A stretch of DNA of 64,000 nt from Timema cristinae (Eukaryota > Arthropoda > Insecta > Phasmatodea > Timematidae): NCBI GenBank assembly GCA_039000515.1, contig JBCFYV010000887.1, forward strand, positions 1-64,000. Direction: 5' to 3'. Below the pieces are notes generated by a model that searched no databases, was not told where the DNA came from, and saw only the letters and a program-made list of their open reading frames with translations. Numbering within the stretch: position 1 is the stretch's first letter; each line of letters opens with the position of its first letter. Shown piece after piece: positions 43,280-54,740 of this stretch. The translations under genes and the position numbers were made by a program.

Positions 43280-43563
43280 CAAATCAAGATTACCACCAGG
43301 CCTCAACCGAAGATAGTTTATATCTATAATTTATTATTTTTCAAATTAACATTATTATTATTACTATTTTTAAAATATATCATTTTTATTATTATTTTCT
43401 TATCTATTATTATTATTATCGTGTTTCTAGCAGTTTCATTCAAAATTCAAAATAGAGTAATCCATTGTTTGTGTTATTTGTACTCTCTTCTTTCTTTCTT
43501 TGTGTTTGATAAAGGCAACACTGCCGAAATATTATTTTATTTGTGTTAAAATGTGTGTGTGAC
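43280..43563 (-). mobile_element. Retroelement end, outer part of the split left palindrome arm
   Basis: This matches the reverse complement of about 57,285-57,605 along its length: CACCAGGCCTCAACCGAAGA, an ATT-rich stretch, CTCTTCTTTCTTTCTTTGTG, and TTTGATAAAGGC...GCCGAAATATT. At its right end an 8-bp word TGTGTGAC (43,556-43,563) is duplicated at 52,199-52,206, where the rest of the arm resumes. It is therefore the outer end of the left arm, separated from the remainder by an inserted transposon. The strand given is that of the integrase gene carried by the same arm. Confidence 0.85.
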
Positions 43564-43587
43564 GGGGACGCGGCAGTTGTCTTAAAA

Positions 43588-43740
43588 GGCATTTGGCCTA
43601 AAAATGAAACCAAAAGTCATTTGGCCTAAAAGGCGTTTGGCCTAAAGGCATTTGGCCTAAAGGCGTTTGGCCTAAAGGCGTTTGGCCTAAAGGCATTTGG
43701 CCTAAAGGCAGTTGGCCTAAAGTCATTTGGCCTAAAATGT
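43588..43740. repeat. GGCCTAAA subterminal array, left
   Basis: About nine units of roughly 15-17 bp, typified by AAAGGCATTTGGCCT and AAAGGCGTTTGGCCT. The last unit ends GTCATTTGGCCTAAAATG. Confidence 0.92.
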
Positions 43741-44298
43741 AAATTTAAAACCTTCGGTTATCTTCGGAAAGTAAAAGGTACTGTTAGTTGTTTCATCTGA
43801 ATATAGATAGCACAATTGATGCAAGGTAGTTACAATATTTCTAAAAACATTGACAATATCCTACATACAACTAGATCAGTAGTTCACAAAACACTATAAC
43901 ACCTTTTTTATATATAGATTTTCGATATTATTTCCTTGTTAATATATCTCACGGTCATAAAGTTAACGAAAAACAATAAGAAAATCCCATTCTCAGCATC
44001 GTTTACGCTCGGTATAATTATATGCGTACATTCAAATTATGGGGACTTTTGACAACTTATTCCGAAAGGCAAAATGAAAGTGGAAACCAATATTCAACCC
44101 ACCCACTTTAAATTTGTCTGAAGTGACGCCCGATTTTCGTTTAGCGCTACTGAGATATATATGAACATATTTTTTTTATCTATTGTATTAATAATTAATA
44201 TATAAATAATAGTGACGCATTAAATAAATTTTGCCAGTAAATATTACAATGGTCATATATATATATATATATATATATATAACTTAAATTATGGTTTA

Positions 44299-44331
<33 letters not shown>

Positions 44332-44855
44332 ATATATAAACTAAATTATGGTTTTGACTAGATCCTTAACTCTATTATTATTGTTAGAATTATTATAACT
44401 ATTATTATATAAAATTAGTACAGTTATTTTTTTCAAACAGTGTAACTATTTTTACTACGGTAATATTATTAACAACATGGGCTATGTTAACACAATAGGT
44501 CCTTTGTTTAAAAACTATATACTAATTTCCCTCCTAGTAATTTGCAAAGCATTCTCAGGAATTATTTCAACTTGTGAAAAAAATACAAAAGATTTTATGG
44601 AATTGTCGTTGGTCTTTTTTTAAGTCTGCATAAAACGTAAAAATACAAAATGTGGTAGCCTTTACAGGATGATAACTTCCTAGGGTAAGAAAAACTTACA
44701 ATGTAAGCAAGTGGACCTCCAAAATGCCAATGGCTGAAGCAGAGGCCAGAGGGATAAATCTGACGAGCTTTGGTTGGTAAAAATATCTCTCCGCTAGGAT
44801 CGCTTGTGTTCTCCCATTCCAAAAAGTGACACTCTTATAGCCTAGAGGCAAACAG
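43741..44855. other. Transposon interior, no gene seen; TA repeats
   Basis: TA microsatellites occur at about 44,253-44,282 and 44,299-44,338, separated by a short sequence (TTAAATTATGGTTT) that is repeated after the second. A 75-codon open frame on the minus strand (44,595-44,822) shows no recognisable motif. Confidence 0.45.
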
Positions 44856-45868
44856 ACGTGACTCAAGTTGGCCCGCCACTATGCCGAAAAAAAATCTTTT
44901 TTTGTCTAATCGTTTGTGCTCTATTTATGCTCATATGTGCCGGAACATGAACATTTGTGCTGTTAAACTGGCCATTTTAGAAAATATTTAATGTGGTGGG
45001 CCAACTTGAGCTCAAGCTAGCCCGCCACATATTGAAAAACACAACATAACAAAATTTATTTAAGTCAATCCATTGTCTTCCATTTGTGCTCATATGTGCC
45101 CGAAAATGAACATTTGTGCTTTAAAATTAGAAAATCTAGAGAACATTAAATGTGGCGGGCTAACTTGAACCTTCCCTATATCATAAACTGTAGAAAAATA
45201 TAGTTCAAGCTGGCCAGCCACATTTTTAAATATCAATGTAACAAAATTCTGTATTCACGATTCGTTTGTTCTTAGTTTGTGCTCATATGTGCCCGAAAAT
45301 TAACGTTAGGGCTGTGAATCTAGGCCTTTTAGATAACATTTAATGAAGGCGATCCAACTAGAGCTCAAGCTAGCCCACCACATTAACTGTTTTCTAGATT
45401 TTCTAATTATAGAGCACAAATACTCATTTTTGGGCACATATGAGCACAAACGAAAAACAAACGAATGGTGAAAACAGAATTTTGTTACATTGATATTTAA
45501 AAATGTGGCGGGCCAGCTTGAATTCAATTTTTTCCACAGGTTATGATATAAGGAAGACTCAAGTTAGCCCGCCACATTAATTGTTCTTTAGATTTTCTAA
45601 TTTTAAAGCACAAATGTTCATTTTCGGGCACATATGAGCACAAATGGAGCACAATGGATTGACTTAAATAAATTTTGTTATGTTGTGTTTTTCAATATGT
45701 GGTGGGCTAGCTTGAGCTCAAGTTGGCCCACCACATTAAATATTTTCTAAATTGGCCAGTTTCACAGCACAAATGTTCATGTTCGGGCACATATGAGCAC
45801 AAATAGAGCACAAACGATTAGACAAAAAGGTTTTTTTCAGCAATGTGGCGGGCCAACTTGAGTTACGT
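44856..45868. mobile_element. Mutator-like foldback element with 9-bp TSD
   Basis: This 1,013-bp imperfect palindrome has ends of 24 bp (ACGTGACTCAAGTTGGCCCG plus CCAC) that are complementary except for one base. Nearly the whole length folds back around about 45,360. Internally it consists of repeated modules GTGGCGGGCCAACTTGAG, GAACATTTGTGCT and GTGCTCATATGTGCCCG in mirrored order. An exact 9-bp duplication GGCAAACAG flanks it at 44,847-44,855 and 45,869-45,877. Long TIRs with 9-bp duplications are typical of Mutator-like elements. No transposase. Confidence 0.88.
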
Positions 45869-45877
45869 GGCAAACAG

Positions 45878-47702
45878 GCTAAATCTTCTCTTTCTCTCTT
45901 CTTCGTCGCACTCTACAAGAGACTTTGAAGGGTGGGTTTAGGCAGCAGTCCTTTCCTCCCTCCATTCCTAATAATAGCAAACGACCTTAAAGTAAACCAT
46001 AACAAAAATTCATTGTTCCCCGGCAACTTTCCTTTGGTTCTTTTTCAAACCCACTAACATAATTTGTTTTGAGTTTCACGAGTTGTTGGCGGGTACCTCT
46101 CTCTTGCTTCATCCTTTGCTTTATATAGATTAAATAATGTATTGATTTGTATATTTTTGTGTAAAGTTTAGTGATATCTAATTTTTTTAAATATGTATTT
46201 CATCTTCATTTTTGAAAGAAAGATTTTTACTATAAAATAATGAATCGAGGACAAAAATGTGCATACCGTGCCTGCTCAATTACATGGTGTACTTATGGTA
46301 ATTTTTCCTAAATGGTTTCCCGTTTTTCCACGCAAACGAGGGTACTTCTCATAATTCTATCTTCCTCATACCTACCTTCTAATTCCTATTAAATGTGGAA
46401 AGCATTGACTGGCGTGAAGATACAATGAAAAAACAACACTACTAGAGCTTACTCTATTTACTTGAAAAACATATTTTAGACAGTGAAAATACATCATATT
46501 CATATATAACAAATGTGCATTTTTGTATAATTATAATTACATTTAAACTTTATTTAACATTTTTAAGATAAATACTATACTTACTATATTGACTTAATAA
46601 TATAAAATGAGAGACGCCTTTAACACACTGGCTCAAAAAGTATTCATTATTAACATTATATATATAATCTAAACCTTTTTAAAAGGGTTTTGAACTAAAA
46701 GTTTAGTACCCTTTAATTAAATAAAAGCTAATGGATATACTTTTGATTTTTTCACTTGACGAGAAAAAGGGGCATTATAAGTCCATAAAAACAATTTTAA
46801 TAACTATCATATTTTATAAATTAATTATATCTATGATAAAATGACCTCTCACTAAGCGTTTACTTAGAACCAGTGGCGCACTCAATGGGTGGAGTAAAAG
46901 GGGCACCTTCCCTCATAACCCCTAATAATTTCAATACAAACATAAATTATTTACTTTATAACTAAAAGATTAGACACAGAAGATGAGTCGTATACATAGG
47001 CTCCTTTTTAAGACTTGGTTTAAGACTTTATATTCAAAACACACACATATTAAAAGTGCCACTTATATTTTCATTTGAAAAAAGCACAACCATAGTAGCT
47101 TCCATACATTGTATACAAGAAAATGTATATAACTAGTAGCCACCATTCTGGTAATTAAGTTCGTTTTAGTTTTTAAGTCTCTTAACACAATATATGGGTT
47201 ATTACACCGAGGACCTCGCTTATAGAGACTTCACTCGCACCCCACCCAATTTCGGTTAAAATTAATACTAAAGTACTTCAAACTGACAAAGCTACCAGAG
47301 CGTGTTATTCAACGCATTAACATATATTGACTTAGACCAGGGGTTCTCACATTTTAGACCGAAGGAGCCTTTGTACCAGAAAAAATGAATGGCCGAACTC
47401 TCATAAAAATATTTACACTAGTATTATGATCATTCAATAAATACATTTAAATCTCACAAGTCTTTTATAATTTAATACATGAATGAATATAAAAGAAGAA
47501 CTACACTACACCCCGACCTCCGCGTCACTCAAAAACAAGTTATATTTTGAGTGCGATGACTTATGAGACCAGGTAGCTTACAGCGTTAATACAAACGTAC
47601 CAGTTTTTTATTTGTGTACAGAGGTGTAATTTTTTTATCACTTAATATAGAATTATTTTGTTAACAACACATAAACCGTACTAAATGTTGATTTCAATAC
47701 AC
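45878..47702. other. Transposon interior, no gene seen
   Basis: AT-rich. It contains a SINE-2 body fragment at about 46,290-46,395 and no convincing coding sequence. Confidence 0.45.
46290..46395 (+). mobile_element. SINE-2 body fragment
   Basis: TTTTTCCTAAATGGTTTCCC, TTTCCACGCAAACGAGGGT and CTTCTAATTCCTATTA match 49,652-49,735 in order. The tRNA head and the 3' tail are absent. Confidence 0.7.
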
Positions 47703-47880
47703 AGTCCGACACTTTATCTCAGTTGGTAGCGTGTTTGTATACTGAGCTAAATGTCCCGGGTTCGATTCCCGGAATGTCCGAAAAACGATTGGTTGACTGT
47801 GCTTTTCCCCTTTCACAATGATGAATTAACTGTCAGGGGGTTGGATGTTGTATTTGTTCTAGATTTAAGTTAGTTTGTCA
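47703..47880 (+). mobile_element. SINE-3 copy, 3' shortened
   Basis: The well-preserved tRNA-like head contains CCGACACTTTATCTCAGTTG and the B-box GGGTTCGATTCCC. CCCTTTCACAATGATGAATTA and GGATGTTGTATTTGTTCTAG follow. The B-box and flanking stem here are the best preserved of the SINE heads in the window. Confidence 0.82.
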
Positions 47881-48299
47881 GACTCTGAGGAAATAATCTA
47901 CATTCTACGGTGTGTCTGTCACTAGTTTTATATCGAGTGTGACTCATTGAGTGTGGACTGGGAAAGAGGGAAGGGTTGATAGGGTGGGGTATTACCAAAT
48001 TTTTCCCCCCATCGAAATGTGCCTTCCTCCAGTTTGTTAAACTTCCCTCTGATATACTTGAATTTGAAGCTGAAAGATGGTTTGCATCAAACTTCAAAAA
48101 GATTCTAAAACAATCTATTATTATTTCTAAATGCTTAAGGGAGACCCCAAATAGCTTTTAGTGGCATTCCATTTTCAAATATTTTCCACTGGCTTGGAGT
48201 CAATCACCTAAAAACTCCTTAAAAATAGTGTTTTTACAAACTACCTCGCCCAACACTAATAAAGCTTCGCCGATACTCTTGATAGTCATCACAATACGT

Positions 48300-48490
48300 T
48301 TTTTTTCCCATTGTGACTTACTACCCGTTTGAGTTGTACACATACATCAATTTACCCTAATGAACCAGGAATGAGGAATGTTACATTTTAGATTGAATGT
48401 ACCTACATTTGCGTATATTGAGAGTGGGGTACCATTTTAGGGAAAAATACCTTTGTTACTCCCGGCTGGGATTTGAACTTCAATCTTAGA
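48300..48490 (-). mobile_element. SINE-2 copy, minus strand
   Basis: On the minus strand a B-box-like GAAGTTCAAATCCC precedes the body words TTCCCTAAAATGG, CCCCACTCTC and CGCAAATGTAGG. The copy ends with the shared ACTCAAACGGGTAGTAAG tail. Confidence 0.75.
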
Positions 48491-49194
48491 GGACAACTTT
48501 ATTTCCAACTGAGGGGGGGCGGGTGGGGGATATAGGTGGAGGACACACATATTATCTCCAACTTTGAGGGGGGCATATATTATTACCAACTTATATAACA
48601 TAAATGTAGCTGAATCTAATATTATCCTTTAAATATATAGTTTGACACACTCAGTTGAACATTAATATAAATTCAAGATTTTCACTATACTACAAATTGG
48701 TTTATCAATAGGCCTACTTACAAGAGGGTTATTAAATTTATATTGAAAAGTTAACACATAATTTAAGGTAACACTTACGTCACCAAATACCTTAATTCTT
48801 TCATTAACTTGCGTACTATATACATTTGTTCATGTACTACAATAAACTATGTTCTTGTACAAAACATATTTATGTGTGTCAAACAGCCACGTGATTTATT
48901 AAATTTAGAAATAATGTTTCTAAAGTATGTTTTAAGATGGCACGGATATCATAAAACTATATCCACCTTGCATGGGGAGATTTCTCTTCCAGACTACTGT
49001 CCACATTAATGAAGCAAGATCGATTTGTTTAATAAGGTTATAAAATGCATATGTGAAATCTTGCAGTTAAGTAAACTATTTAAACAAATAATTAAATTCA
49101 CTATAGAAGGGGACTTTTCCATAAAGTAAAACTATTGGGGGAGACATCACAAATAAGGTCGATTTTAATTTGCTTTTTTAAGGAAATTACAGCA
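48491..49194. other. Transposon interior, no gene seen
   Basis: AT-rich sequence with a G-rich run near 48,510-48,545 that is partly repeated at 48,560-48,590 (ATTATCTCCAACT...GAGGGGGGC). Confidence 0.45.
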
Positions 49195-49402
49195 GTTAGG
49201 GCTGAAGGTCTTGTTCATATTCATTAGGTGAAAAAATGTTCTGAACAAATAAAATATGAATCATGACTCCGTTTTCCATCTCGTTCAGAAGGGAATACAT
49301 CTTCATCTGACATCAGAATCTTTAGGGAAGTCATGGTGTATAACACCATATCTCTTAGATTACTTTTATTGCATACGGCAACGATACAAAGCTTACCTGG
49401 CA
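49195..49402 (-). pseudogene. Decayed THAP-type zinc finger
   Basis: From the ATG at about 49,402 on the minus strand the sequence reads MPGKLCIVAVCNKSNLRDMV. In a shifted frame IHHDFPKDSDVR follows, and back in the first frame DSYFICSEHFF; EYEQDLQP comes after another shift. This reproduces the THAP signature: C-x2-4-C near the N-terminus, an FHxFP-like motif, and C-x2-H followed by F. THAP fingers are DNA-binding domains of P-element-type transposases and of many host proteins. Two or more frameshifts and internal stops mean it is dead. No catalytic domain was found downstream. It sits inside the 8.6-kb transposon. Confidence 0.65.
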
Positions 49403-49542
49403 TTTTCTTAGTATCGGTATGACACTTTTCGTAACCCTTCCCGCATAAATAATAAGAAAGCTTACAATTAACATACAAACATTTACTATTCACATTGACT
49501 TTGGAAGCATACTTGACATAAATAAGAAGTTAGTAACGAGCG

Positions 49543-49794
49543 CACCGCCTCGGTGGCGTAGATAGCTAACGCGCTAGTCGTGTTTAGCTCAACTGCTGAG
49601 GATGGGGAGATCGAGGTTTGAATCTCGGTCGGGTGAACTGGGGGTGTTTTTCCTCAATGGTTTTCCACTCTCCCTCCACGCAAATGCGGGTTCACTTCCA
49701 CTAATTCAACCTTCCCAATTCCTAATCCATTAGCGTAATTAGTACTTAGGCGTATAACCCGAACGGGTAGTAAGACGTGGTGCTGAATAATATT
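49543..49794 (+). mobile_element. Full-length SINE-2 copy
   Basis: The tRNA-like head (CCTCGGTGGCGTAGATAGC as A-box region; GAGGTTTGAATCTCGG as B-box region) is followed by its own body. It then has the same 3' end as SINE-1: GCGTATAACCCGAACGGGT, AGTAAGACGTGGTGCT and a short AAT tail. Confidence 0.88.
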
Positions 49795-51608
49795 TAAAAA
49801 AAGTTCTGCACTACACAGTCACATGATCCGAACAGAAGCAAGCTTGGCTAGTTCACGAGCAGACGTTACAGCAGCACTGCATGTTAGGGTAGAGCTGAGT
49901 GCTGGCCGGTAAAGTGAACGAGCCTTCCCTACAACTCTAGTAGCCTTAGTATATGGAAGGACCCATTAAGATGACCAAATAAACCTTAAAATTTGAAATT
50001 TCTCAGTGAGTTGAGTAATTGCAGGAGGAAGGGGAGCTTGGAGGTCAACATTTTCAAAAACTAATATATTTAATTACTTCTCTGTATTGTAAAGAATTTA
50101 AATGTATTAATTAGGTATGGGAAACAATACAAATAGACATTTACATAATAATAATAATAATTATTATTATTTAAAATTGCATTCTGAGAAATAGTGGTGA
50201 TGGAGTATAATAGAGAGAAAAACTTTTTGAGATTAGTAAAAAAATAAAATTTTGACAGATAAATAAAGATAAATCAAATCCCAGATAGCCAAAATAACGT
50301 TAGACTCTAAATTTCTCAAAGTGGGTTGGGAATAAGGAATCCAAAATCTATAAAATTAATAGAAACTACTACATCTCAGTGCAGTGTCGTTAAAAATTGA
50401 ATTTTGGCATGCCCGTAAATGCACCACTCCAAATAACTAATAAGTCTGAGCATTTTAAAATGTAACTCCATGAAATCAAGGGAGGGGCGGGGGGAGTTAT
50501 AAAAAACCTTTTATCTATAGTTTAAAATCGAAATTTGGCTGGCAGGTAGAAGAAACAACTATAGATAAAGAAAGTATTCTTAAAACTAGTGTTTAAATGG
50601 GAGTTAGAGAAATTATGATTGGGGAGGAGAAGGGGAAAATTTTCAAAAAACCAATAGAAACAATTACTAACATGAACAATTTATTTGATAAGCTGAGGTG
50701 CTTAGTCCTAGAGTGATTCTTTCAAATTAATTCATGTTTAGTTAGTAAATTTAAACTATTTCTTTTGGTGTTCATTTCAACAATGTCTCTGCGTAAGCGA
50801 GCAAATATTGATGCAAAGACTGCATATATATATAAAATAGATTATATATATATATTTATAAAATATATATATATTTATAAAATAGATTTTACTTCTTATA
50901 AGTAGTAGTTAATTTGTGGCTTCATCAACATACAAAGTTTTCGCCTCATACGTGTCTGAAATTGTATTTTTGGTAGTTTAGATCAGGTTTCTCAAACTGC
51001 GAGGCGCGAAGGGATTTCAGATGAGGTGTGAACCAATTTCTCACTTCTTTCGACTTGCCTAAATATGATTGACTAAAAAATTAATATTCTGTTGGCCTAT
51101 GAAGCAATAAAATTAATTAATATCTTACAAAACCTTACTATTTTTATAAACTTCTACAAAGCTCTTATCAGAAAATAATTAAATCAATTAAATAATAAAT
51201 GTCTCATTTTTGTATTTTAACGTAAAAAAGTTATTTTATTCTAAGAATAAGAGTCTTAACAATTAATTTTATGTTCATATAAGGCTCAAGAGTATAGAGT
51301 TTGAGAAAACCTGGTTTAGATGATTTGCTAAAAATAAGATAATTTACCCAACTTAAATGTGAGCGAAGCCGTGGGCAAACTAGAGTAAGTTAATATGATT
51401 ATTAAAAAATGAATATTGATTAATTCATTTAGCAAAATTAATAAACAAATATACTTAGAAAGACTGATAAAATATACTTTGGCACTTAATAAAATATATT
51501 CAAAATTCAAAATAAAATAAAATATTAAAATGGTGTGACAACATGTATGTGCTAATTAATAAAAAACGGTACGGGTACAAAACTTTTTATTTCTGGTACA
51601 AAACGGTA
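49795..51608. other. Transposon interior, no gene seen
   Basis: AT-rich. A TATATA/TTTATAAAAT tandem lies at 50,820-50,890 (two to three copies of about 25 bp). No coding motifs. Confidence 0.45.
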
Positions 51609-51617
51609 CAAAAATTA

Positions 51618-51777
51618 TTATTATTAGCACCACGTCTTACTACCCGTTCGGGTTATGCACTTACGCTAATGTGTAATGGTAGGGTGATTGTGAGATGAAA
51701 TGAAGGACCTACAGTTTAACGTGGAATCCGAACCACGGTGGTGGCCTGGCACTCCCCACATTAACAAGATGGCTTGT
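51618..51777 (-). mobile_element. 5'-truncated SINE-1 copy, minus strand
   Basis: The reverse complement matches the last 160 bp of SINE-1, ending in the shared tail. A perfect 9-bp duplication CAAAAATTA flanks it at 51,609-51,617 and 51,778-51,786. Confidence 0.92.
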
Positions 51778-52026
51778 CAAAAATTAGAACAAAACTTGGC
51801 AATGTAAAAAGTTCAACATACAAAAGTGGTACTACAGTATAATGGACGTGCTGCTATACCTTGGGAAGTAGTAAATTGAGAAAAGACTTATATATTTTGA
51901 AACGGTAGTATATACTATTTAACTAAACACTACACACCTCGCCATCTATTAGCATCACTACAAATCTTAACGAATGTTTCCGGAGACAGCAAAACATATT
52001 TTAATAAATGGTCTAAAAATTAACTT

Positions 52027-52198
52027 TACAAAAAGTCGTTTGGCCTAAAAGGCATTTGGCCTAAAAGGCGTTTGGCCTAAAGACATTTGGCCTAAAAGGC
52101 ATTTGGCCTAAAGGCATTTGGCCTAAAGGCGTTTTGGCCTAAAGGCGTTTAGCCTACACTTTAGGCCAAATGCCTTTTAGGCCAAATGACGGGTACCC
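52027..52198. repeat. GGCCTAAA subterminal array, right
   Basis: About seven units in the same orientation as the left array are followed by CACTTTAGGCCAAATGCC and TTTTAGGCCAAATGACGGG in the opposite orientation. The flipped last units form the right terminal inverted repeat and could pair with the adjacent units as a hairpin. Confidence 0.92.
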
Positions 52199-54740
52199 TG
52201 TGTGACTATTCTACTATAAAAGAAGAATGATGTCACCTTGTGCATTGGATTCTTCCCACATCTTTCCTCTTTCCCTAGGTGAACTTTTTCAACAAATTTA
52301 CTCTTAGTAGTTTATTTTTATTTTTTCATTAGTTTTATCAATTTTCTTTATTATAAAATTATTCAGCCTTTGATTGGGCCACCTTATTTTTAAACCGATA
52401 TTGGTATTTTAAAAATCCAAGTGTAATAATATTGAGTAGGGATCTGTGAGTACTCTTATTCCGAGCTTTGAGACGGGCTCGTCGCTTAAGCTTGAGGTCG
52501 AGATCAAAAGTTTTGTAGCTCATCATTTTCGAGCTTCCACTTGATGTACTTAATAATCAATTTTTAAAACGCAACACTAAGCATAGTCTATTTAATTGAT
52601 ATAATAACAGTATTTCCACTTTTGCCTTTCACCTTTCTGGCACCTTTCACTAACAATGGTTATGTACATGGTTTAGTTTAAAAAAAAATCACATTTGATT
52701 ACTAACACAATACTGTTTAATATTTCTTGACCCCTTGTTATCACATTTAGTCAAACGCTGGTTCCTGTTGGCTCTCTTTTTTATTATTATTATTATAATT
52801 AGATATAGCACATGATATATCAAATAAATTAATCATGGTTATAACTTTCCAGGAATCGAACTGTGGACTCTTGCTATTCAATAGAACACCCGAGTATTAT
52901 GATGAATTTTCCCACACTTAATGTGAGTGGTCGTGGTGGTTCGGGTAGTATTTTTTTAGATGAACTGCATTAAAAGTACCTATAATTTCATCAGAGTCCT
53001 TGGAGTGGATAACGTATGCATTATTACTCTTGACCGCTGTCACTCTACTGGTCCCTGATAAAGTAAAAATAATTTACTGGTCTCCTCGGTAGTGCGGATG
53101 ACAATTTGTGTGTCTTCACGAGAACTAGGTCCCTATCTTATACTCAGCTGGGCTACGATTGGTCCTCACATCTCGGGCTATTCTCCTCCTTGCCACTTGT
53201 CCCATGTTGCGGCCGGCCCGTTCCAGCTTCTGTTCTCAGGACAACTCACTCCCAACTGGAACAGCCGTTCCAATTGTCTTGGTGGCTGGTAATTGTGAAT
53301 GAATTCGTGGGGGGTGAATCCGGTCACGGAGTGTATTGTTTGTTCTACACATTCTTCAATCCTGGGAATATACTTGGGCCACGAGAGGTGATTTGCTATG
53401 ACAATTAAACAGGTAGCATTTTCAATATCCCTGTGGATTCCTTCTAATGGGTTTGATCCCGGGTGGTAAATGGCCGTGTATCCCTGTTTGATGCCTCTCT
53501 CCCTTAAACCTTCAATCCAGTGGTGGCTAGTGAATTGGGGCCCATGGTCCGGGACGATCATTCCTGGCTTGCCCATTTCTGTATTATAATTGGACAATCA
53601 CACGGTTCACGACCGCTCGGGCCTTAGCCTCCTAATAACATACAGTTTTTCATATTTAGCATATAAGTCCATCATACCAAATACGTGCTGCGCTCCTCTA
53701 CTCCCTTTGGTAGCGGGCCCATGATATCTAAAAACACTTTTTCCAAAGGCCAGTGAGCTGTAACTATTTGGACTCTCCCTTCAGTTCTGGTGTTTAGGAC
53801 GTTTTGTTCGCTGACATATGTCGCACCTCCTTAAGATGTTTTTTACTCCCAAGAGCATTGCAGGGAAGGTGCGTGACTTTCTCAAAACCCTGGTCGTTTT
53901 GTATATGCCTAGTGCCCAGATCATTAACTAAACCTTCTGGAAAACACACCTTCCAACTCTGAAATCTTTCAACCCATTTGGATAGGACCTCCTTATATAT
54001 TTGGTACTTTTTGCTTAATTCTTTTGATGGGTCGGACCCCCTTAACCCTTCAAAAACCTTGGCAAGTCAATTATCTTGTTCCTGACTCTGTCGGAGCCGC
54101 TCGACATATTGTTACACACATTGTGGTGTACTGATCGCCTTTTTTGAATTTATTGAGAAGTTTATAACATATTTCCATCCTTACTCAACTTAGCCAAGAC
54201 TGAAAGAGAGCATAAGTAAAACTATTAATTAATAAAAACTAAGGGGGTGGGGGATTACACCAACCACGTGATTTCCCACAGGGATCCCTAAATCAAAATC
54301 CTGTTACACAAAGGACTTTAGAATTTATTAAAATACAAAATTTAAACACATTTTTACAAGATAATTTAAAACAAAGGAGAACAGATTTACTTTTGCTAAC
54401 ATTACCGATTTGTTAAAAGGATTTTAAAAGGTGTCTCCCGTAAAATATCAGAGAACCAAAATAAAAATAAACAAATAATAACAAAAAAAAATAGTCTTCA
54501 ATCATCATACTTAGTTCCCTGTTTGATTATAAATTTAAAAAAAGGGTTGTACATGGATGTCGTCTGATACAAACTGATAACATAAAAAAAAACAGGTCTC
54601 ATGGTTGACCATTTTGGCGTTACATAACAATACAAAAAGGCTACAAAATAATAAAAACTTAAAAAGTTCATAATTATAAAATAATTACATGGAAACTTTA
54701 CCTCAACATACCAACACCAAAATAAAATAAAAAGGAAAAA
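52199..54740 (-). mobile_element. Ty3/gypsy-like element, left palindrome arm (inner part)
   Basis: This is the reverse complement of about 54,771-57,280, with mostly single-base indels and few substitutions over most of its length. In the outermost 100 bp the two arms differ more. It carries integrase on the minus strand and non-coding sequence after it. A tRNA-like GGAATCGAACTGTGGACTC lies at about 52,854. The arms meet almost without spacer near 54,755, so the region could form a giant hairpin. Confidence 0.88.
53178..53597 (-). pseudogene. Retroelement integrase core, left arm
   Basis: A 139-codon open frame contains GMIVPDHGPQFTSHHW (second catalytic aspartate region), then YHPGSNPLEGIHRDIE (catalytic glutamate region) and SVTGFTPHEFIHNYQPPRQL. 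This is the central and C-terminal integrase core as in Ty3/gypsy elements; the NP.E...R.I pattern recalls the 412/mdg1 type. The first aspartate and the zinc-binding region lie upstream at 53,600-53,900 in broken frames. It is a fragment of a pol polyprotein, not a free-standing gene. Confidence 0.88.

Larger units (their letters stand above)
43564..52198. mobile_element. 8.6-kb DNA transposon with 35-bp TIRs and 8-bp TSD
   Basis: The left end (43,564-43,598) and the reverse complement of the right end (52,164-52,198) agree at 29 of 35 positions without gaps, starting GGG and ending AAAAGGCATTTGGCC. Exact TGTGTGAC copies abut both ends, and the interrupted retroelement continues collinearly outside them. 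Subterminal arrays of GGCCTAAA units lie inside both ends. An 8-bp duplication occurs in hAT, P, Merlin and some rarer superfamilies. No DDE or hAT-type transposase was recognised. A decayed THAP finger lies on the minus strand at 49.2-49.4 kb, compatible with but not proof of a P-like origin. The interior has accumulated a Mutator-like foldback element and several SINEs, so the insertion is old. Confidence 0.85.
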
